Assembly: GCF_019083805.1 (NCBI RefSeq)
Contig: NZ_JAHRDV010000001.1
Location: 434,001-498,000, forward strand
DNA length: 64,000 bases
DNA from: Acetobacter estunensis
Lineage (GTDB): Bacteria; Pseudomonadota; Alphaproteobacteria; Acetobacterales; Acetobacteraceae
Direction: 5' to 3'
The position numbers and the translations under genes were made by a program. Shown piece by piece: positions 10,270-19,594 of this stretch; within the stretch, counting starts at the first letter, position 1, and each line of letters begins with the position of its first letter. The notes under the pieces were generated by a model. The model did not search any database. It was not told the DNA's origin and saw only the letters and a list, made by a program, of their open reading frames with translations.

Positions 10270-11088
10270 TCAGAGGCGTTCGAAGGGATCGGGGTCATAA
10301 TCCACTCCCACAAGATACAGCCCTTCGGCGGGTGCCGTGGGACCTCCCGCGCGCCGGTCTCGCGCTTCAAGGGCCGCTTGCACCTGTTCGGGTGTCCATC
10401 GGCCGCATCCCACGAGTTGAAGCGTTCCCACGAGGTTGCGCACCTGATGGTGCAGGAAGGAGCGGGCTTCCACCTCGACATGGATCAGTTCTCCCTCGCG
10501 CACCAGTTCCAGCCGGTCCAGTGTGCGAATGGGGCTGTTTGCCTGACATGCGGCCGCGCGGAAGGTTGAAAAATCGTGCTGTCCCAGCAGCAGGCGGGCC
10601 GCTTCGTTCATGGCTGCGATATCCAGCGGATACCGGACATGCCAGACCCGATCGGCCTCCAGACCTGGGCGGCTGGCGCGATTCAGAATGCGATAGCGGT
10701 AACGGCGACGCACGGCGGAGAAACGCGCGCTCCATGTGGGGGCGACGGGCGCGGCCGAAAGCACCACCACGGGATGCGGTTTGAGGTGATAGCCTAGACC
10801 GTCGCGGACAGAACGCCCGTTCAGCGGCATGTCCGCCGGAAAATCGAGATGAGCGACCTGTCCGGTAGCATGCACGCGGGCATCCGTGCGTCCCGCCGTG
10901 ATACTGGGCACTTTCCGCCCACCTGCAAGGCGTTGGGCCGCGTCTTCGAGCAGTTCCTGAACCGAGAGACCGTTTTTCTGGCGTTGCCAGCCGACCAGGC
11001 CGCGCCCGTCATATTCGATCTTTACCGCCCAACGCTGCCGGTCCTCGGCCGCGTGGCTGTCGGCATGCCACGGATAAGCCTCGCTCAT
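10270..11088 (-). CDS. truA: tRNA pseudouridine(38-40) synthase TruA
   Basis: Makes pseudouridine at positions 38-40 of the tRNA anticodon arm. The 272-aa product has the catalytic-Asp motif SITAGRTDARVHATGQ near residue 62, the Tyr-containing RRYRYRILNR, and the C-terminal family motif SFLHHQVRNLVGTL. The start overlaps the fmt stop as ATGA. The order def-fmt-truA on one strand is common in Alphaproteobacteria and groups translation genes. Confidence 0.96.
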   Translation of the reverse strand: MSEAYPWHADSHAAEDRQRWAVKIEYDGRGLVGWQRQKNGLSVQELLEDAAQRLAGGRKVPSITAGRTDARVHATGQVAHLDFPADMPLNGRSVRDGLGYHLKPHPVVVLSAAPVAPTWSARFSAVRRRYRYRILNRASRPGLEADRVWHVRYPLDIAAMNEAARLLLGQHDFSTFRAAACQANSPIRTLDRLELVREGELIHVEVEARSFLHHQVRNLVGTLQLVGCGRWTPEQVQAALEARDRRAGGPTAPAEGLYLVGVDYDPDPFERL

Positions 11089-12002
11089 GATCCCAGACGA
11101 GTGCCCGGCGCAATGGGCTGACCGCGCAGGAAAGCGTTCGTGTCCATCATGCCGCGTCCGGGACGCTGGAGTCGGGTGATCCGCAGCGCTGAGCCGCTTC
11201 CACAGGCAATGGTCAAAGCATCGTCCAGCACCTGTCCGGGCGTGCCGGAGAGTTCACTGGCCACGATCTCGACGCCGCCAATCTTGAGTGTCACGCCATC
11301 CAGTGTCGTGAAGGTGCCGGGCCACGGTGTGAGCGCGCGGACCTGCCGGTCTATGTGGTTCGCTGGCTGGCTCCAGTCGATGTGGCCATCCTCTTTCGTC
11401 AGGCGTTCGGCATAGGTGACCCCGGTTTCCGGTTGCGGCACCGCAGGCGGCCGCTGTTCCAGCACGTCCACGATCATTTTTGCACCCAAAGCTGCAAGTT
11501 CGTCATGAAGGGTGCTGGCCGTGGTGACGGGCGTGATGGGAATGTTGACGGATGCCAGCATCGCACCGGTGTCCAGCCCCACATCCATCTGCATGATGGT
11601 TACGCCGCTTTCCGTATCACCGGCCAGAATGGCGCTCTGGATAGGAGACGCGCCACGCCAGCGGGGAAGAAGGCTGGCGTGAATGTTCAGGCATCCCATG
11701 CGCGGGGCTTCCAGCATGGGGGCGGGCAGGATCAGCCCATAAGCCGCGACTACGGCCGCATCGAGATCGAGTGCGCGGAAGGCCGCCTGTTCTTGCGCGT
11801 TGTTGCGCAGTTTGATGGGACAGCGGACCTCGATTCCCAGAGATTCGGCCGCCTGCTGGACGGCGGAAGGGCGCACGGCCTTGCCGCGTCCGGCGGGACG
11901 AGGCGGTTGCGTATAGACAGCCACAATCTCGTGGCCCGCTTCGTGCAGGGCGAAGAGGGCCGGCACGGCGAAATCGGGCGTCCCCATGAAGGCTAGGCGC
12001 AT
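11085..12002 (-). CDS. fmt: Methionyl-tRNA formyltransferase
   Basis: Formylates Met-tRNA(fMet) with 10-formyl-THF for initiation. The 305-aa product has the usual length. It starts with the formyltransferase Rossmann fold (MRLAFMGTPDFAVPAL) and carries the catalytic/folate motif NIHASLLPRWRGASPIQ, with Asn, His and a later Asp in QMDVGLDTG. A C-terminal OB-like domain follows. It lies 51 bp downstream of def and overlaps truA, so the three genes should be co-transcribed. Confidence 0.97.
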   Translation of the reverse strand: MRLAFMGTPDFAVPALFALHEAGHEIVAVYTQPPRPAGRGKAVRPSAVQQAAESLGIEVRCPIKLRNNAQEQAAFRALDLDAAVVAAYGLILPAPMLEAPRMGCLNIHASLLPRWRGASPIQSAILAGDTESGVTIMQMDVGLDTGAMLASVNIPITPVTTASTLHDELAALGAKMIVDVLEQRPPAVPQPETGVTYAERLTKEDGHIDWSQPANHIDRQVRALTPWPGTFTTLDGVTLKIGGVEIVASELSGTPGQVLDDALTIACGSGSALRITRLQRPGRGMMDTNAFLRGQPIAPGTRLGS

Positions 12003-12053
12003 AGGTCCGGCTCTCCGGCAGATCAGAATACGGACAGGCAGAAAAGACCGGGC

Positions 12054-12605
12054 TTAATGCCGTTTCAGTTTCTGCTCTTTCGCAAGACGGCGCATGATCA
12101 TATTGCGCCGCAATGTGGAGAGATGATCCACGAACAGAATGCCGTCCAGATGGTCGATCTCGTGCTGGATGCAGGTGGCGAGTAGCCCATCGACCTCCCG
12201 TTCACAGGTTTCACCCGTTACACTGGTGTAGCGCACGCGCACGGCTTCGGGGCGCACCACTTCCGCATACTGGTTGGGCAGCGACAGGCAACCTTCCTCA
12301 CGCGGGGTCAGCACTTCGCTTTCCGTGAGGATTTCGGGGTTGATGAGCACCATGGGCTGGCGCTCCTCTTCCTCACCCAGATCGACCAGAACATAGCGCT
12401 GGCTGATGCCCACCTGCGGCGCGGCCAGACCGATGCCGGGCGCCTGATACATGGCCGCGAACATGCCGGGCAGGGTGGCCTGAAGCGCCTTCATGTCCTC
12501 GGGCTTTACGAGCCGTGCCGTCTGGCGAAGCACCGGCTGCGGAGCGATCACGATCGGAGTGGGGGCGGCCTCAGCCGAGGCGCGGGAATAGTCGAGGTCG
12601 TTCAT
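12054..12605 (-). CDS. def: Peptide deformylase
   Basis: Metalloenzyme that removes the formyl group from nascent N-terminal Met. The 183-aa product has the three family motifs: GIGLAAPQVG near residue 58, EEGCLSLP with the metal Cys near residue 108, and QHEIDHLDG with two metal His and the catalytic Glu near residue 148. The start at 12605 (MNDLDYSRASAEA) is chosen over an in-frame ATG 23 codons upstream, which would run into the preceding lipoprotein gene. Confidence 0.96.
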   Translation of the reverse strand: MNDLDYSRASAEAAPTPIVIAPQPVLRQTARLVKPEDMKALQATLPGMFAAMYQAPGIGLAAPQVGISQRYVLVDLGEEEERQPMVLINPEILTESEVLTPREEGCLSLPNQYAEVVRPEAVRVRYTSVTGETCEREVDGLLATCIQHEIDHLDGILFVDHLSTLRRNMIMRRLAKEQKLKRH

Positions 12606-12670
12606 AGGGGAGCATTTAGCGTTCACGATCGGGTTTTGCCAGTGTTGCGAGGGCTCGGTGATGACACATT

Positions 12671-13156
12671 TCACCAGTTGCGCGGATCATGGGTCCGCGC
12701 ATCGTCGGCATCCTGCACAAGACTCGTGCGGTTCATGCCCGATCCGGCATAGCGGCAGACCGCTTCTGTCGTGGTGATGGTGGGTGTGCCGGTTGGGGAG
12801 GAGGCTGACACAAGTTTGGGCACTGGCATGCAGAGATACCACACGCGGCCATGCGCGCCGCCCGGTTCGCTCACGGCGAAGGCCGCATTGGCTTCGACGG
12901 GAATTGTGCCGTCTCCTCGGGGCGGCAGATAGTGCAGATGCACCTTTCCACTGGCGTCAGCGTAGTTTGTCAGGCCACATTGCGCCATGAAATCGGCCAT
13001 GTCCGACTGGCGCAAAAGATATGGATCTGGCGTTCTGCGCGCACACATTCGCTTCTCGGCCTTATTGTAAAAAGAACAGCCGGAAAGAACGGACAGAGCA
13101 GCGAGCAGGCAGGCCCACCGCTTGCGGGTGCGCGATTTAGATACGTTCATCATCAT
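12671..13156 (-). CDS. Small putative lipoprotein, unknown function
   Basis: The 161-aa product has an N-terminal signal and lipobox, LSVLSGCSFYN, with the lipid-bearing Cys at about residue 27. Beyond it are several Cys (MCARRTPD, QCGLTNY, WYLCMPV, AVCRYAG) that could pair in the periplasm. I do not recognise a family. The start overlaps the end of the AI-2E permease gene by about 20 bp (ATGs at 13156, 13153 and 13150 are all possible), so it is probably co-transcribed with it and with def-fmt-truA. Confidence 0.7.
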   Translation of the reverse strand: MMMNVSKSRTRKRWACLLAALSVLSGCSFYNKAEKRMCARRTPDPYLLRQSDMADFMAQCGLTNYADASGKVHLHYLPPRGDGTIPVEANAAFAVSEPGGAHGRVWYLCMPVPKLVSASSPTGTPTITTTEAVCRYAGSGMNRTSLVQDADDARTHDPRNW

Positions 13157-14243
13157 CCAGTTTCGGGGTCAGGCGGTCTCCCACGGCAAGCAGCATGGCT
13201 GTGAGCGGAGATGCAAGGATCAGCCCCGGCGCACCGAAGATGCCGCCGAAGAACGTCTGGGAGAGGACGGTCACACCCGGCGGCATGGACACGGCCTTGC
13301 GCTGGATGAGGGGAGCCATGACGTTGCCCTCGAAGAACTGCACCACTGTGTAGAGGGCCGCCACCATCGCGGTTTCGCGCAATCCTAGTGAGAGTGCCAG
13401 AAGACATGCGGGAATGGCTCCGAGAATGGCGCCGATATAGGGAATGAAATTGCAGAGCGCGGCAAGGAAGCCGAGCGAAAGCGCGAGCGGCACACCGATG
13501 ATCCACAGGCCCACGCCCGAGAGGATGCCGACCACGGCCATATCCAAAGCCTGTCCCACGACCCATGCCCAGAGCGTATCGGCGGCCACCAGCATCACTT
13601 CACGCCCTTTGCCCCGCCATTTGTGCGGGACGAGGCGAAGCATGCCGTTGGCGTAAAGCGCCGGGGAAGCCGCAAAATACAGCCCCGCGATCAGTACCAC
13701 GGCCATGGTGCCCAGCACGCCGAAGGCCGAACCAAGGAATCCGGTCATGGACCCCGCAATGCGTGAACCCAGTGACATCAGCCCGCCGCTGTTGCTCGAA
13801 CCGCCGCCATTTCCACCGAGGGAAGCGGGCAGGTAGTCCAGCAGGATTTTCCCCTGTGGCCATGCTTCGAGCTGGTTGCGCAGGGCTATGACCTGTGTCG
13901 TCAGCGCATCCTTCAGGCGGGCGGCCTGCGCTACGATGTCCGATCCACTCGTCCAACTGATGCCCACCACGATGGCGACCAGAAGCACGCAGACGATGAC
14001 CAGCGCGATGCCGTTGGAAATGCCGGTGCGACGGTGAACCGCCCGTGCCATGCCATGCAGGATGACGGCGAACAGGGCGGCGGCAAACACGACCATGATG
14101 ACATCGCCGATCAGCCAGATCGACAGCATGGTGATGGCAACGAGAAGCGTAAGGCGAAGAAGGCGGGCAATACTGCCGATGGAGGAGTCGGTGGTCTCCG
14201 CTGTTGCAGGGAGGATTACACGGGGAACGCGTTCTGACGACAT
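13137..14243 (-). CDS. AI-2E family transporter (PerM/YdiK-like)
   Basis: Integral membrane protein of 368 aa with the family layout: paired N-terminal helices (LLVAITMLSIWLIGDVIMVVFAAALFAVIL), a central soluble segment with a Gly/Ser-rich stretch (GGNGGGSSNSGG), then a C-terminal helix cluster containing GIPLA-like VGLWIIGVPLALSLG, FIPYIGAILGAIPA and FFEGNVMAPLIQRK. Family members export small molecules or act in Na+/H+ exchange; the substrate here is unknown. The frame is open further upstream, but ATG 14243 (MSSERVPRV) gives the usual N-terminus. Confidence 0.85.
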   Translation of the reverse strand: MSSERVPRVILPATAETTDSSIGSIARLLRLTLLVAITMLSIWLIGDVIMVVFAAALFAVILHGMARAVHRRTGISNGIALVIVCVLLVAIVVGISWTSGSDIVAQAARLKDALTTQVIALRNQLEAWPQGKILLDYLPASLGGNGGGSSNSGGLMSLGSRIAGSMTGFLGSAFGVLGTMAVVLIAGLYFAASPALYANGMLRLVPHKWRGKGREVMLVAADTLWAWVVGQALDMAVVGILSGVGLWIIGVPLALSLGFLAALCNFIPYIGAILGAIPACLLALSLGLRETAMVAALYTVVQFFEGNVMAPLIQRKAVSMPPGVTVLSQTFFGGIFGAPGLILASPLTAMLLAVGDRLTPKLDDDERI

Positions 14244-14418
14244 GCGGGGGTCCGGACGAAAGGGCAAAAGAGGTGGAACATCGTTCCATGAAGAAAGAAC
14301 GCATCCGATGGTCTTTCGTCGTAGGACGGGTCCGTTTTTTTTCCAAGTGGGACGGTGGGTTGGCAGCGCTCTCATCTTCGCGAAGGATTTACCGGATTGT
14401 GCAATCTGTTTGGAGAAG

Positions 14419-14784
14419 ATGAGACGAACGAAAATATTGGGTCTTATGGCGCTGACGGTCACGCTGGTCTGGCTGGCGCCCTCTCCTGGTCAGGCTCAGT
14501 CTGCGGTTAATCTGGAAAGGCTGCATGTTCCTTTCGATGGACCATGTGAAAACGTCGCTCGTGCCCTTAAGGATTATCCTCCGAGCACTTTTGAAGCGGC
14601 ACTTGCCAACCAACGCTGGTGGAATGGGCTAATGGCGGCGGGAGATATTCCTCCGTTTCATATCCAGTACGACCATTACCCGATCATCGATGAATTTTTC
14701 GAAGGATGTGACGCAGCGCCGCATACGAAAAGCAGCGACATCATGCACGCCATCGGTCTCACGCATCGCTGGATCGTGCCATGA
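14419..14784 (+). CDS. Small exported protein, unknown function
   Basis: A 121-aa product starting at ATG 14419 behind a GGAGA. The N-terminus is a signal peptide ending near SPGQAQS. The mature part is rich in aromatic residues and His (FHIQYDHYPIIDEFF) and has two Cys that may form a disulphide. No family is recognised. It is divergent from the AI-2E permease and followed by another exported protein on the same strand. Confidence 0.6.
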   Translation: MRRTKILGLMALTVTLVWLAPSPGQAQSAVNLERLHVPFDGPCENVARALKDYPPSTFEAALANQRWWNGLMAAGDIPPFHIQYDHYPIIDEFFEGCDAAPHTKSSDIMHAIGLTHRWIVP

Positions 14785-14862
14785 GCCAGGAAGCTTCTCA
14801 CGATGCAACTGCTCTGCCGGCTCAACCGTTTCCTGCACAGGCACAGCAAGGAGACAGCCAAC

Positions 14863-15363
14863 ATGCGGGGAGGAAAGCTCCTGACAGGCTTACTTCTGGC
14901 TGTGGCTTTTGTTCGGCCGGTCTGGGCCGCAACACAGGACAAGACTTGCCGCCCGGCCGATCTTTCCCTGCACCTCAATGGGGGACAAGGGGAATTCGAC
15001 GGCATGTCACACAGTGGAACATGGCTTGTTTTTACCAATCATGGAGACGCACCGTGTTCCTTGCTCCGTTATCCCGTCATCCGTCTTGAGGACGCGCAAG
15101 GGCGCTTGCTTGCCAAGGGAGAGCGTAAGGCCCGCGTCGATCTTTCCCAGACTGTCGTGATGGCTCCGCATTCCACATGGCGAGCTTCGCTTTACTGGGT
15201 TTCCGGTGATGTTTACGGGCGCGGTCGATGCGTCTCACCGTCGCGGGCGGTTGTGGGCTGGGGGCAGAGCCGCCTGCGTGTGGGGTTTGATGGGCATACG
15301 CTCTGCGGGCCGGCTCAGGAAATGGTTTCGTTTGAGGAAGGTGGTCTGGAGTTGAGCCCATAA
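14863..15363 (+). CDS. Exported DUF4232-like protein
   Basis: The 166-aa product starts at ATG 14863 with AAGGAGA nine bases upstream; a longer in-frame start at 14803 lacks a signal sequence in the right place. After a signal peptide ending at VWAATQ, the chain has CRPADLSLHL near the mature N-terminus, GTWLVFTNHGDAPCSL, and a C-terminal RVGFDGHTLCGP. This pattern, a beta-sandwich with paired Cys, matches DUF4232. The function is not known; probably periplasmic. Confidence 0.7.
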   Translation: MRGGKLLTGLLLAVAFVRPVWAATQDKTCRPADLSLHLNGGQGEFDGMSHSGTWLVFTNHGDAPCSLLRYPVIRLEDAQGRLLAKGERKARVDLSQTVVMAPHSTWRASLYWVSGDVYGRGRCVSPSRAVVGWGQSRLRVGFDGHTLCGPAQEMVSFEEGGLELSP

Positions 15364-15436
15364 ATACGATGGGACAAACATCTTGAGTCTTTTGTGGCCA
15401 CGATGACTGTCGTCTTGTCGTTGTCCATGGAATGAC

Positions 15437-16441
15437 TCAATGGAAGAACGTCAGAAGGCAGTAACGGCTCCCCCGTGTAACCGGCGTTGCTTCATGCAGA
15501 AGGGATGCCGAGAATATAATGGCTGCTCCGGTCTGTGGTTTATAATAATGATCGTTATATTCAGGGAATGTCAGGGATCCTCCATCGTATTCAGATGTAT
15601 TGAGATTCAATGAGAGGGCAAACTTCCTGAACATGACCGCTGGCGCCAGATTGTCACGATGGCGGAGGAAATGGCCGCCGGGAGCGTCATAACGCGCCAA
15701 CACGAGACGATCGACATGCTGTGCCTCGAACTGAAAGGCCTTTTTGATTTCCGGCACACAGGAGGCATCGAGACGTTCAAGGATTTGCCCCGCCAGATCG
15801 CTATCGGGTGGCACGAGGAAATCGGTGCGTTTCTTCTTGTTCTCATCGATACGATGTACCGGTTTGCCATCCATTCCGGTACTGGCCATTCCGCCTTGTG
15901 TGTGCGGTGAGCGTTCGAAAATATCGATCAGATCACGGCAGAAAGCCGTATCGAATACATGCGGGACCAGAAGAAGAGGGGCAGGGAGTCCGACTTCACG
16001 TCGCTCTTCACTGATAAGCGCGGCCAATACATTCTCAGCATGGGTGACGCATGTTGCTGGGGACGTCATATCGAGTGCGGTGATGATTCTCCCTGCACGG
16101 TCCATCACGAAAGATTCGGGCATATCATTGGAGAAACCATAATGCGCGAAGAACTCTTCCATACAGAAAACAGTCGTGACACCAAGGAAGCTTAGAGCAA
16201 GAAATTCCGGAACATGCGGACTTGTGCTCCCAACGAGCAGCACGATGTCGGTGTCATGCCGAGCAAACAGGGAAGAGGCATCGGAGAATGCTTCGCAGAA
16301 CGGAGTGATCGTGCTGGCCGAGAGGTGGCCTGCAAGGAGGACGACCGCATTGCGTCCCGCTTGGGCATCGAAGGAATAAAAACTGTTGTCCTGAGCCATC
16401 CCATAACAGAATGGTGCATGGCGTCCTGTCATCAGTCGCAT
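15437..16441 (-). CDS. Peroxiredoxin-like domain fused to prolyl 4-hydroxylase-type dioxygenase
   Basis: The 334-aa protein has two parts. Residues ~5-145 resemble a thioredoxin/peroxiredoxin fold (FDAQAGRNAVVLLAG, then FVMDRAGRIITALD) but show no clear peroxidatic Cys motif. Residues ~155-334 form a 2-oxoglutarate Fe(II) dioxygenase: iron ligands His261 and Asp263 (HRD) and His316 (LLHEATPV), with an Arg near 323-326 to bind 2-oxoglutarate. Similar fusions exist in Proteobacteria. The substrate is unknown; hydroxylation of a protein or peptide is the family expectation. The gene is isolated, with a GGAGA before the start. Confidence 0.78.
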   Translation of the reverse strand: MRLMTGRHAPFCYGMAQDNSFYSFDAQAGRNAVVLLAGHLSASTITPFCEAFSDASSLFARHDTDIVLLVGSTSPHVPEFLALSFLGVTTVFCMEEFFAHYGFSNDMPESFVMDRAGRIITALDMTSPATCVTHAENVLAALISEERREVGLPAPLLLVPHVFDTAFCRDLIDIFERSPHTQGGMASTGMDGKPVHRIDENKKKRTDFLVPPDSDLAGQILERLDASCVPEIKKAFQFEAQHVDRLVLARYDAPGGHFLRHRDNLAPAVMFRKFALSLNLNTSEYDGGSLTFPEYNDHYYKPQTGAAIIFSASLLHEATPVTRGSRYCLLTFFH

Positions 16442-16649
16442 TTCTCCACAGTTGGCAATAATCCATCGTGCTGAGTGGATGCCATGTGGGGGTTTATGGA
16501 GCGTGAAGGCCTCGGTGTCGCGCGGGGTTCTGGTCCGCGATACGGTCCGGGTTTATTGGTGGCGATGGGTATTGATGTCGTTTTCTCTTATCCCATCCCG
16601 CATCAGGTCTGTGCCATAAACTTCGTGTTTGCAAAGAGCGTGGAGCCAT

Positions 16650-16677
16650 AAAAAAGGAGGCCGAAGCCTCCTTTTTT
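16650..16677 (-). terminator. Rho-independent terminator of lutABC
   Basis: GGAGGC (16656-16661), loop CGAA and GCCTCC (16666-16671) are flanked by A- and T-runs that extend the stem. It lies 18 bases past the lutC stop and could work in both directions. Confidence 0.85.
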
Positions 16678-16695
16678 GCGCAAGGTAAAGGGCGT

Positions 16696-17316
16696 TCAGC
16701 CTGCTTGTGGTGCGCAGAATAGCACACGCAATGAACGCACGCCCTGTGCGCCGTGAATCAGCACACCTTCAATATCCGCCGTGGCAGACGGGCCGGTCTG
16801 GAACACAGCGTAGTTGTGTTCGCGGAACTCCGGTTGACGATACGCGTGATGGAGATTCGGCACGATGCGGGCGGGATCGAGCAGAACGATCAGGTGCTGT
16901 GGCAGATAGCCCAGCGTATTCACCTGAAGTTCCGTGTCCGTCAGGCAGACGGAGCCGGTTTCCGCCACGCCGAACGCCGCGCGGACAACGCCAATCTCCA
17001 CATCCGCCAGAGAATGTGGATCCATGTCGGGCAAAACCTGCCGGATCTGGAGCGAAGGATCGCCGTGTAGTTCCGGCACCGCTGTAGCGATGATGCCCTT
17101 ATTGGCAACGGCGGCGCGCAGAGCGTTGATCGGATCCTGCCCCTGCGGATCCAGCACGGAGCCGCCCATCTTGCCCAGCATGTCGGAGAAGGCTGCCGCC
17201 AGATCGGCGGGAGCCTTGGCGTCAAAAAGCGGTACGTCCGGCAGGGGCGGCTGAATATTGGGCCGGTTGGCGCGGATGGCGGCGAAGATGGCCGCGCGGC
17301 TGTCTGTGCTGCTCAT
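16696..17316 (-). CDS. lutC: Lactate utilization protein C
   Basis: Third subunit of the LutABC L-lactate oxidase complex, LUD domain. The 206-aa product carries the domain's signatures GVAETGSV near residue 125 and LIVLLDPARIVPNLHHAY in the middle, and a C-terminal GVHGPRSL-like ending written here as GAQGVRSLRVLF. The start at 17316 overlaps the lutB stop (ATGA). An apparent upstream extension belongs to lutB in another frame. Confidence 0.93.
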   Translation of the reverse strand: MSSTDSRAAIFAAIRANRPNIQPPLPDVPLFDAKAPADLAAAFSDMLGKMGGSVLDPQGQDPINALRAAVANKGIIATAVPELHGDPSLQIRQVLPDMDPHSLADVEIGVVRAAFGVAETGSVCLTDTELQVNTLGYLPQHLIVLLDPARIVPNLHHAYRQPEFREHNYAVFQTGPSATADIEGVLIHGAQGVRSLRVLFCAPQAG

Positions 17317-18854
17317 GACTTCTTCTTTCCGTCCTTGCCACGGGTTCGCTTGAACCATTGGTGGAAGGTTTCTTTTGGCACCGACGGCATCTCGCGTCCG
17401 CGCGTCCACGTGTTCATGCGGTTGTAGAGCATGAAGCGCGGAATATGACGCAGCGCGCTGTCGGCCATGGGCAGGCTCGCCCGATAGAGGCGCGGGGACG
17501 CCAGCAGCGCACCGGCCGCCTTCATCATGGATTTCTTGAAGGCCGGGATCTCGTGATTTTCGGCCAGAACCTGACGCCAGTCCGCAATCTGCTCATGGAT
17601 GTTGATCTTCACCGGACAAACATTCGTGCAGCTTCCATTCATCGTGGAGGAGAACGGAAGTGTCGAATATTTGTGACGATTGAAGGTCGGATCGATAATC
17701 AGTCCGATCGGCCCGGCATAGGTCGCGCCGTAGCTCAGACCGCCCGAGCGGCGGAACACCGGGCAGGTGTTCATACATGCGCCGCAACGAATGCATTTGA
17801 GCGAGGTCCAGAACTTTTCTAGCCCCAGACGGTCAGTGCGTCCGTTATCCACGATGATGATGTGCATTTCCGCCCCGCGACGAGGACCACGGAAATGCGA
17901 GGTGTACTGTGTAATGGGTGAGCCGAGCGCACTGCGCGAAAGCATCCGCACGAACACGGCCAGCGAGTTCAGATTGGGGATGATCTTCTCGATACCCATC
18001 GAGACGATGTGCAGTCCCGTCGTGTTGGCCGACAGATCCGCGTTGCCCTCATTGGTGCAGACTACAACCGAGCCGGTCTCAGCCACGGCGAAGTTGCAGC
18101 CGGTCATGCCCGCATCCGCCGTCAGGATGAGCGGGCGCGTGTGCTCACGCTGCTGCTCCGTCAGGTAGCTGACATCGGAATCGTTGGGGTCGGAGCCAAG
18201 AGTGCGGGCGAAGACTTCCGCGACGTCCGTGCGCAGCTTGTGAACGGCTGGCACGACGACGTGGCTTGGTGCTTCGTCATCCAACTGCTGGATGCGCTCA
18301 CCAAGGTCGGTTTCCACGACCTCGATACCCTGATCGCCCGCATATTCACGGAAGCCACATTCCTCCGTAAGCATGGATTTGCTCTTGATAAGGCGCTTGG
18401 CGTTCTTGGACTTCAGAATATCGACGGCAATGCGGTTATGCTCATCAGCATCCTTGGCCCAATGGACGATCACGCCATTGGCTTTTGCATTGCGCTCGAA
18501 CTGCTCGAGATAGGTGTCGAGATGCGTGAGCGTGTGCGTCTTTATATCGGACGCGAGCTGACGCAGGTCTTCCCATTCCTCGATCGTGTCTTTCTGCTTG
18601 TCGCGCTTCTGGCGCAGATCCCACAAGCGCTGGTCATGCATGGCCAGATGCTGGGGCGCTGCCATGAAGCGGCGGGCGGCTTCCTGCTGGTCGATCGGGT
18701 GATTGCCACGAATGATCGCGCCACGCGGCTGCGGCTCGGGACCGCGCGGTGGCATGGTAACGGATGCGCCCGCGCCGTGGGTGAGATTGGCCGGAGCGCC
18801 GTCGCTGGTGCGACCGGCGGGCGTCGTGGGCGGCGCCTGATTCTCGATGCTCAT
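17313..18854 (-). CDS. lutB: Lactate utilization iron-sulfur protein B
   Basis: Iron-sulfur subunit of LutABC that passes electrons from L-lactate to the respiratory chain. The 513-aa product has a LUD domain (NFAVAETGSVVVCTNEGN near residue 270) and a ferredoxin-type segment, CIRCGACMNTCPV near residue 395, with a second set, CTNVCPV, about 50 residues later; together these bind two 4Fe-4S clusters. The first ~45 residues are a Pro/Gly-rich extension of unknown role. Start 18854 overlaps the lutA stop (ATGA). Confidence 0.94.
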   Translation of the reverse strand: MSIENQAPPTTPAGRTSDGAPANLTHGAGASVTMPPRGPEPQPRGAIIRGNHPIDQQEAARRFMAAPQHLAMHDQRLWDLRQKRDKQKDTIEEWEDLRQLASDIKTHTLTHLDTYLEQFERNAKANGVIVHWAKDADEHNRIAVDILKSKNAKRLIKSKSMLTEECGFREYAGDQGIEVVETDLGERIQQLDDEAPSHVVVPAVHKLRTDVAEVFARTLGSDPNDSDVSYLTEQQREHTRPLILTADAGMTGCNFAVAETGSVVVCTNEGNADLSANTTGLHIVSMGIEKIIPNLNSLAVFVRMLSRSALGSPITQYTSHFRGPRRGAEMHIIIVDNGRTDRLGLEKFWTSLKCIRCGACMNTCPVFRRSGGLSYGATYAGPIGLIIDPTFNRHKYSTLPFSSTMNGSCTNVCPVKINIHEQIADWRQVLAENHEIPAFKKSMMKAAGALLASPRLYRASLPMADSALRHIPRFMLYNRMNTWTRGREMPSVPKETFHQWFKRTRGKDGKKKS

Positions 18855-19594
18855 GCCCGTGCCCCATTCAGGATCTGTGCAATGTGGATGTATTTTGTCG
18901 GAAGTCCGAGACGCCGTGCGCAGCCTTCCTGATGCATCATGCATGAACTGTCGGAAGACGTGACGTATTCCGCGCCCGACTTGGCCTGATCGCGGGCCTT
19001 GTCCTGCCCCATGCGGGCGGAGGTGGCTTCCTCGAACACCGAGAATGTGCCGCCGAAGCCGCAACATTCATCTGGGCGCGTAATGTCCACCAGTTCCAGT
19101 CCTTTTACCTTGGACAGCAGGTCGCGCGGCTTGGAGAATTTCTTCTCACGCAGTTCGGTCATGCTGGCGATATTGAGGCCGCGCAGGGCGTTGCAGTTGT
19201 TGTGCAGTGTGACCTTGTGCGGGAACTCGGCCCACGGAAAGGCGTCCACTTTCAGCACGTCATGCAGGAACTCCACCAGTTCGTAGGTGTGTTCGCGCAC
19301 ATGCTTGACTTCGTCCGTCTGCTCCACGGCATCGAAGTTGTTGCGGACATGATTCACGCAGCTTCCCGATGGTCCGACGATGTAGTCAAAATCCTTGAAG
19401 TTGCGGACGAAAAGCTCTTCCGTCGCTTTCGACTCCTTGTGGCAGCCCGTGTTGGTCATGGGCTGACCGCAGCAGGTCTGATCGAACGGGTAGTCCACGT
19501 CGCAGCCGAAACGTTCCAGCAACTCAAGCGTCGCCTGTCCGACCTCGGGGTGGAACGCATCGACGTAACACGGAACAAACAACCCTACGCGCAT
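18851..19594 (-). CDS. lutA: Lactate utilization protein A (CCG-domain iron-sulfur protein)
   Basis: First gene of the lut operon, 247 aa. It has two cysteine-rich CCG domains: DQTCCGQPMTNTGC near residue 38, and ECCGFGGTFSVFE near residue 170, as in heterodisulfide reductase/GlpC-type proteins. The start at 19594 is preferred over ATG 19600 because GAGGAA then sits at normal spacing. With lutB and lutC it should oxidise L-lactate to pyruvate at the inner membrane, feeding quinones; pdc lies immediately upstream on the same strand. Confidence 0.94.
   Translation of the reverse strand: MRVGLFVPCYVDAFHPEVGQATLELLERFGCDVDYPFDQTCCGQPMTNTGCHKESKATEELFVRNFKDFDYIVGPSGSCVNHVRNNFDAVEQTDEVKHVREHTYELVEFLHDVLKVDAFPWAEFPHKVTLHNNCNALRGLNIASMTELREKKFSKPRDLLSKVKGLELVDITRPDECCGFGGTFSVFEEATSARMGQDKARDQAKSGAEYVTSSDSSCMMHQEGCARRLGLPTKYIHIAQILNGARA

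Noticed and set aside
18009-18932. 307-codon open frame on the plus strand
   Set aside because: Antisense to lutB and to the end of lutA; no ribosome-binding site and no domain.
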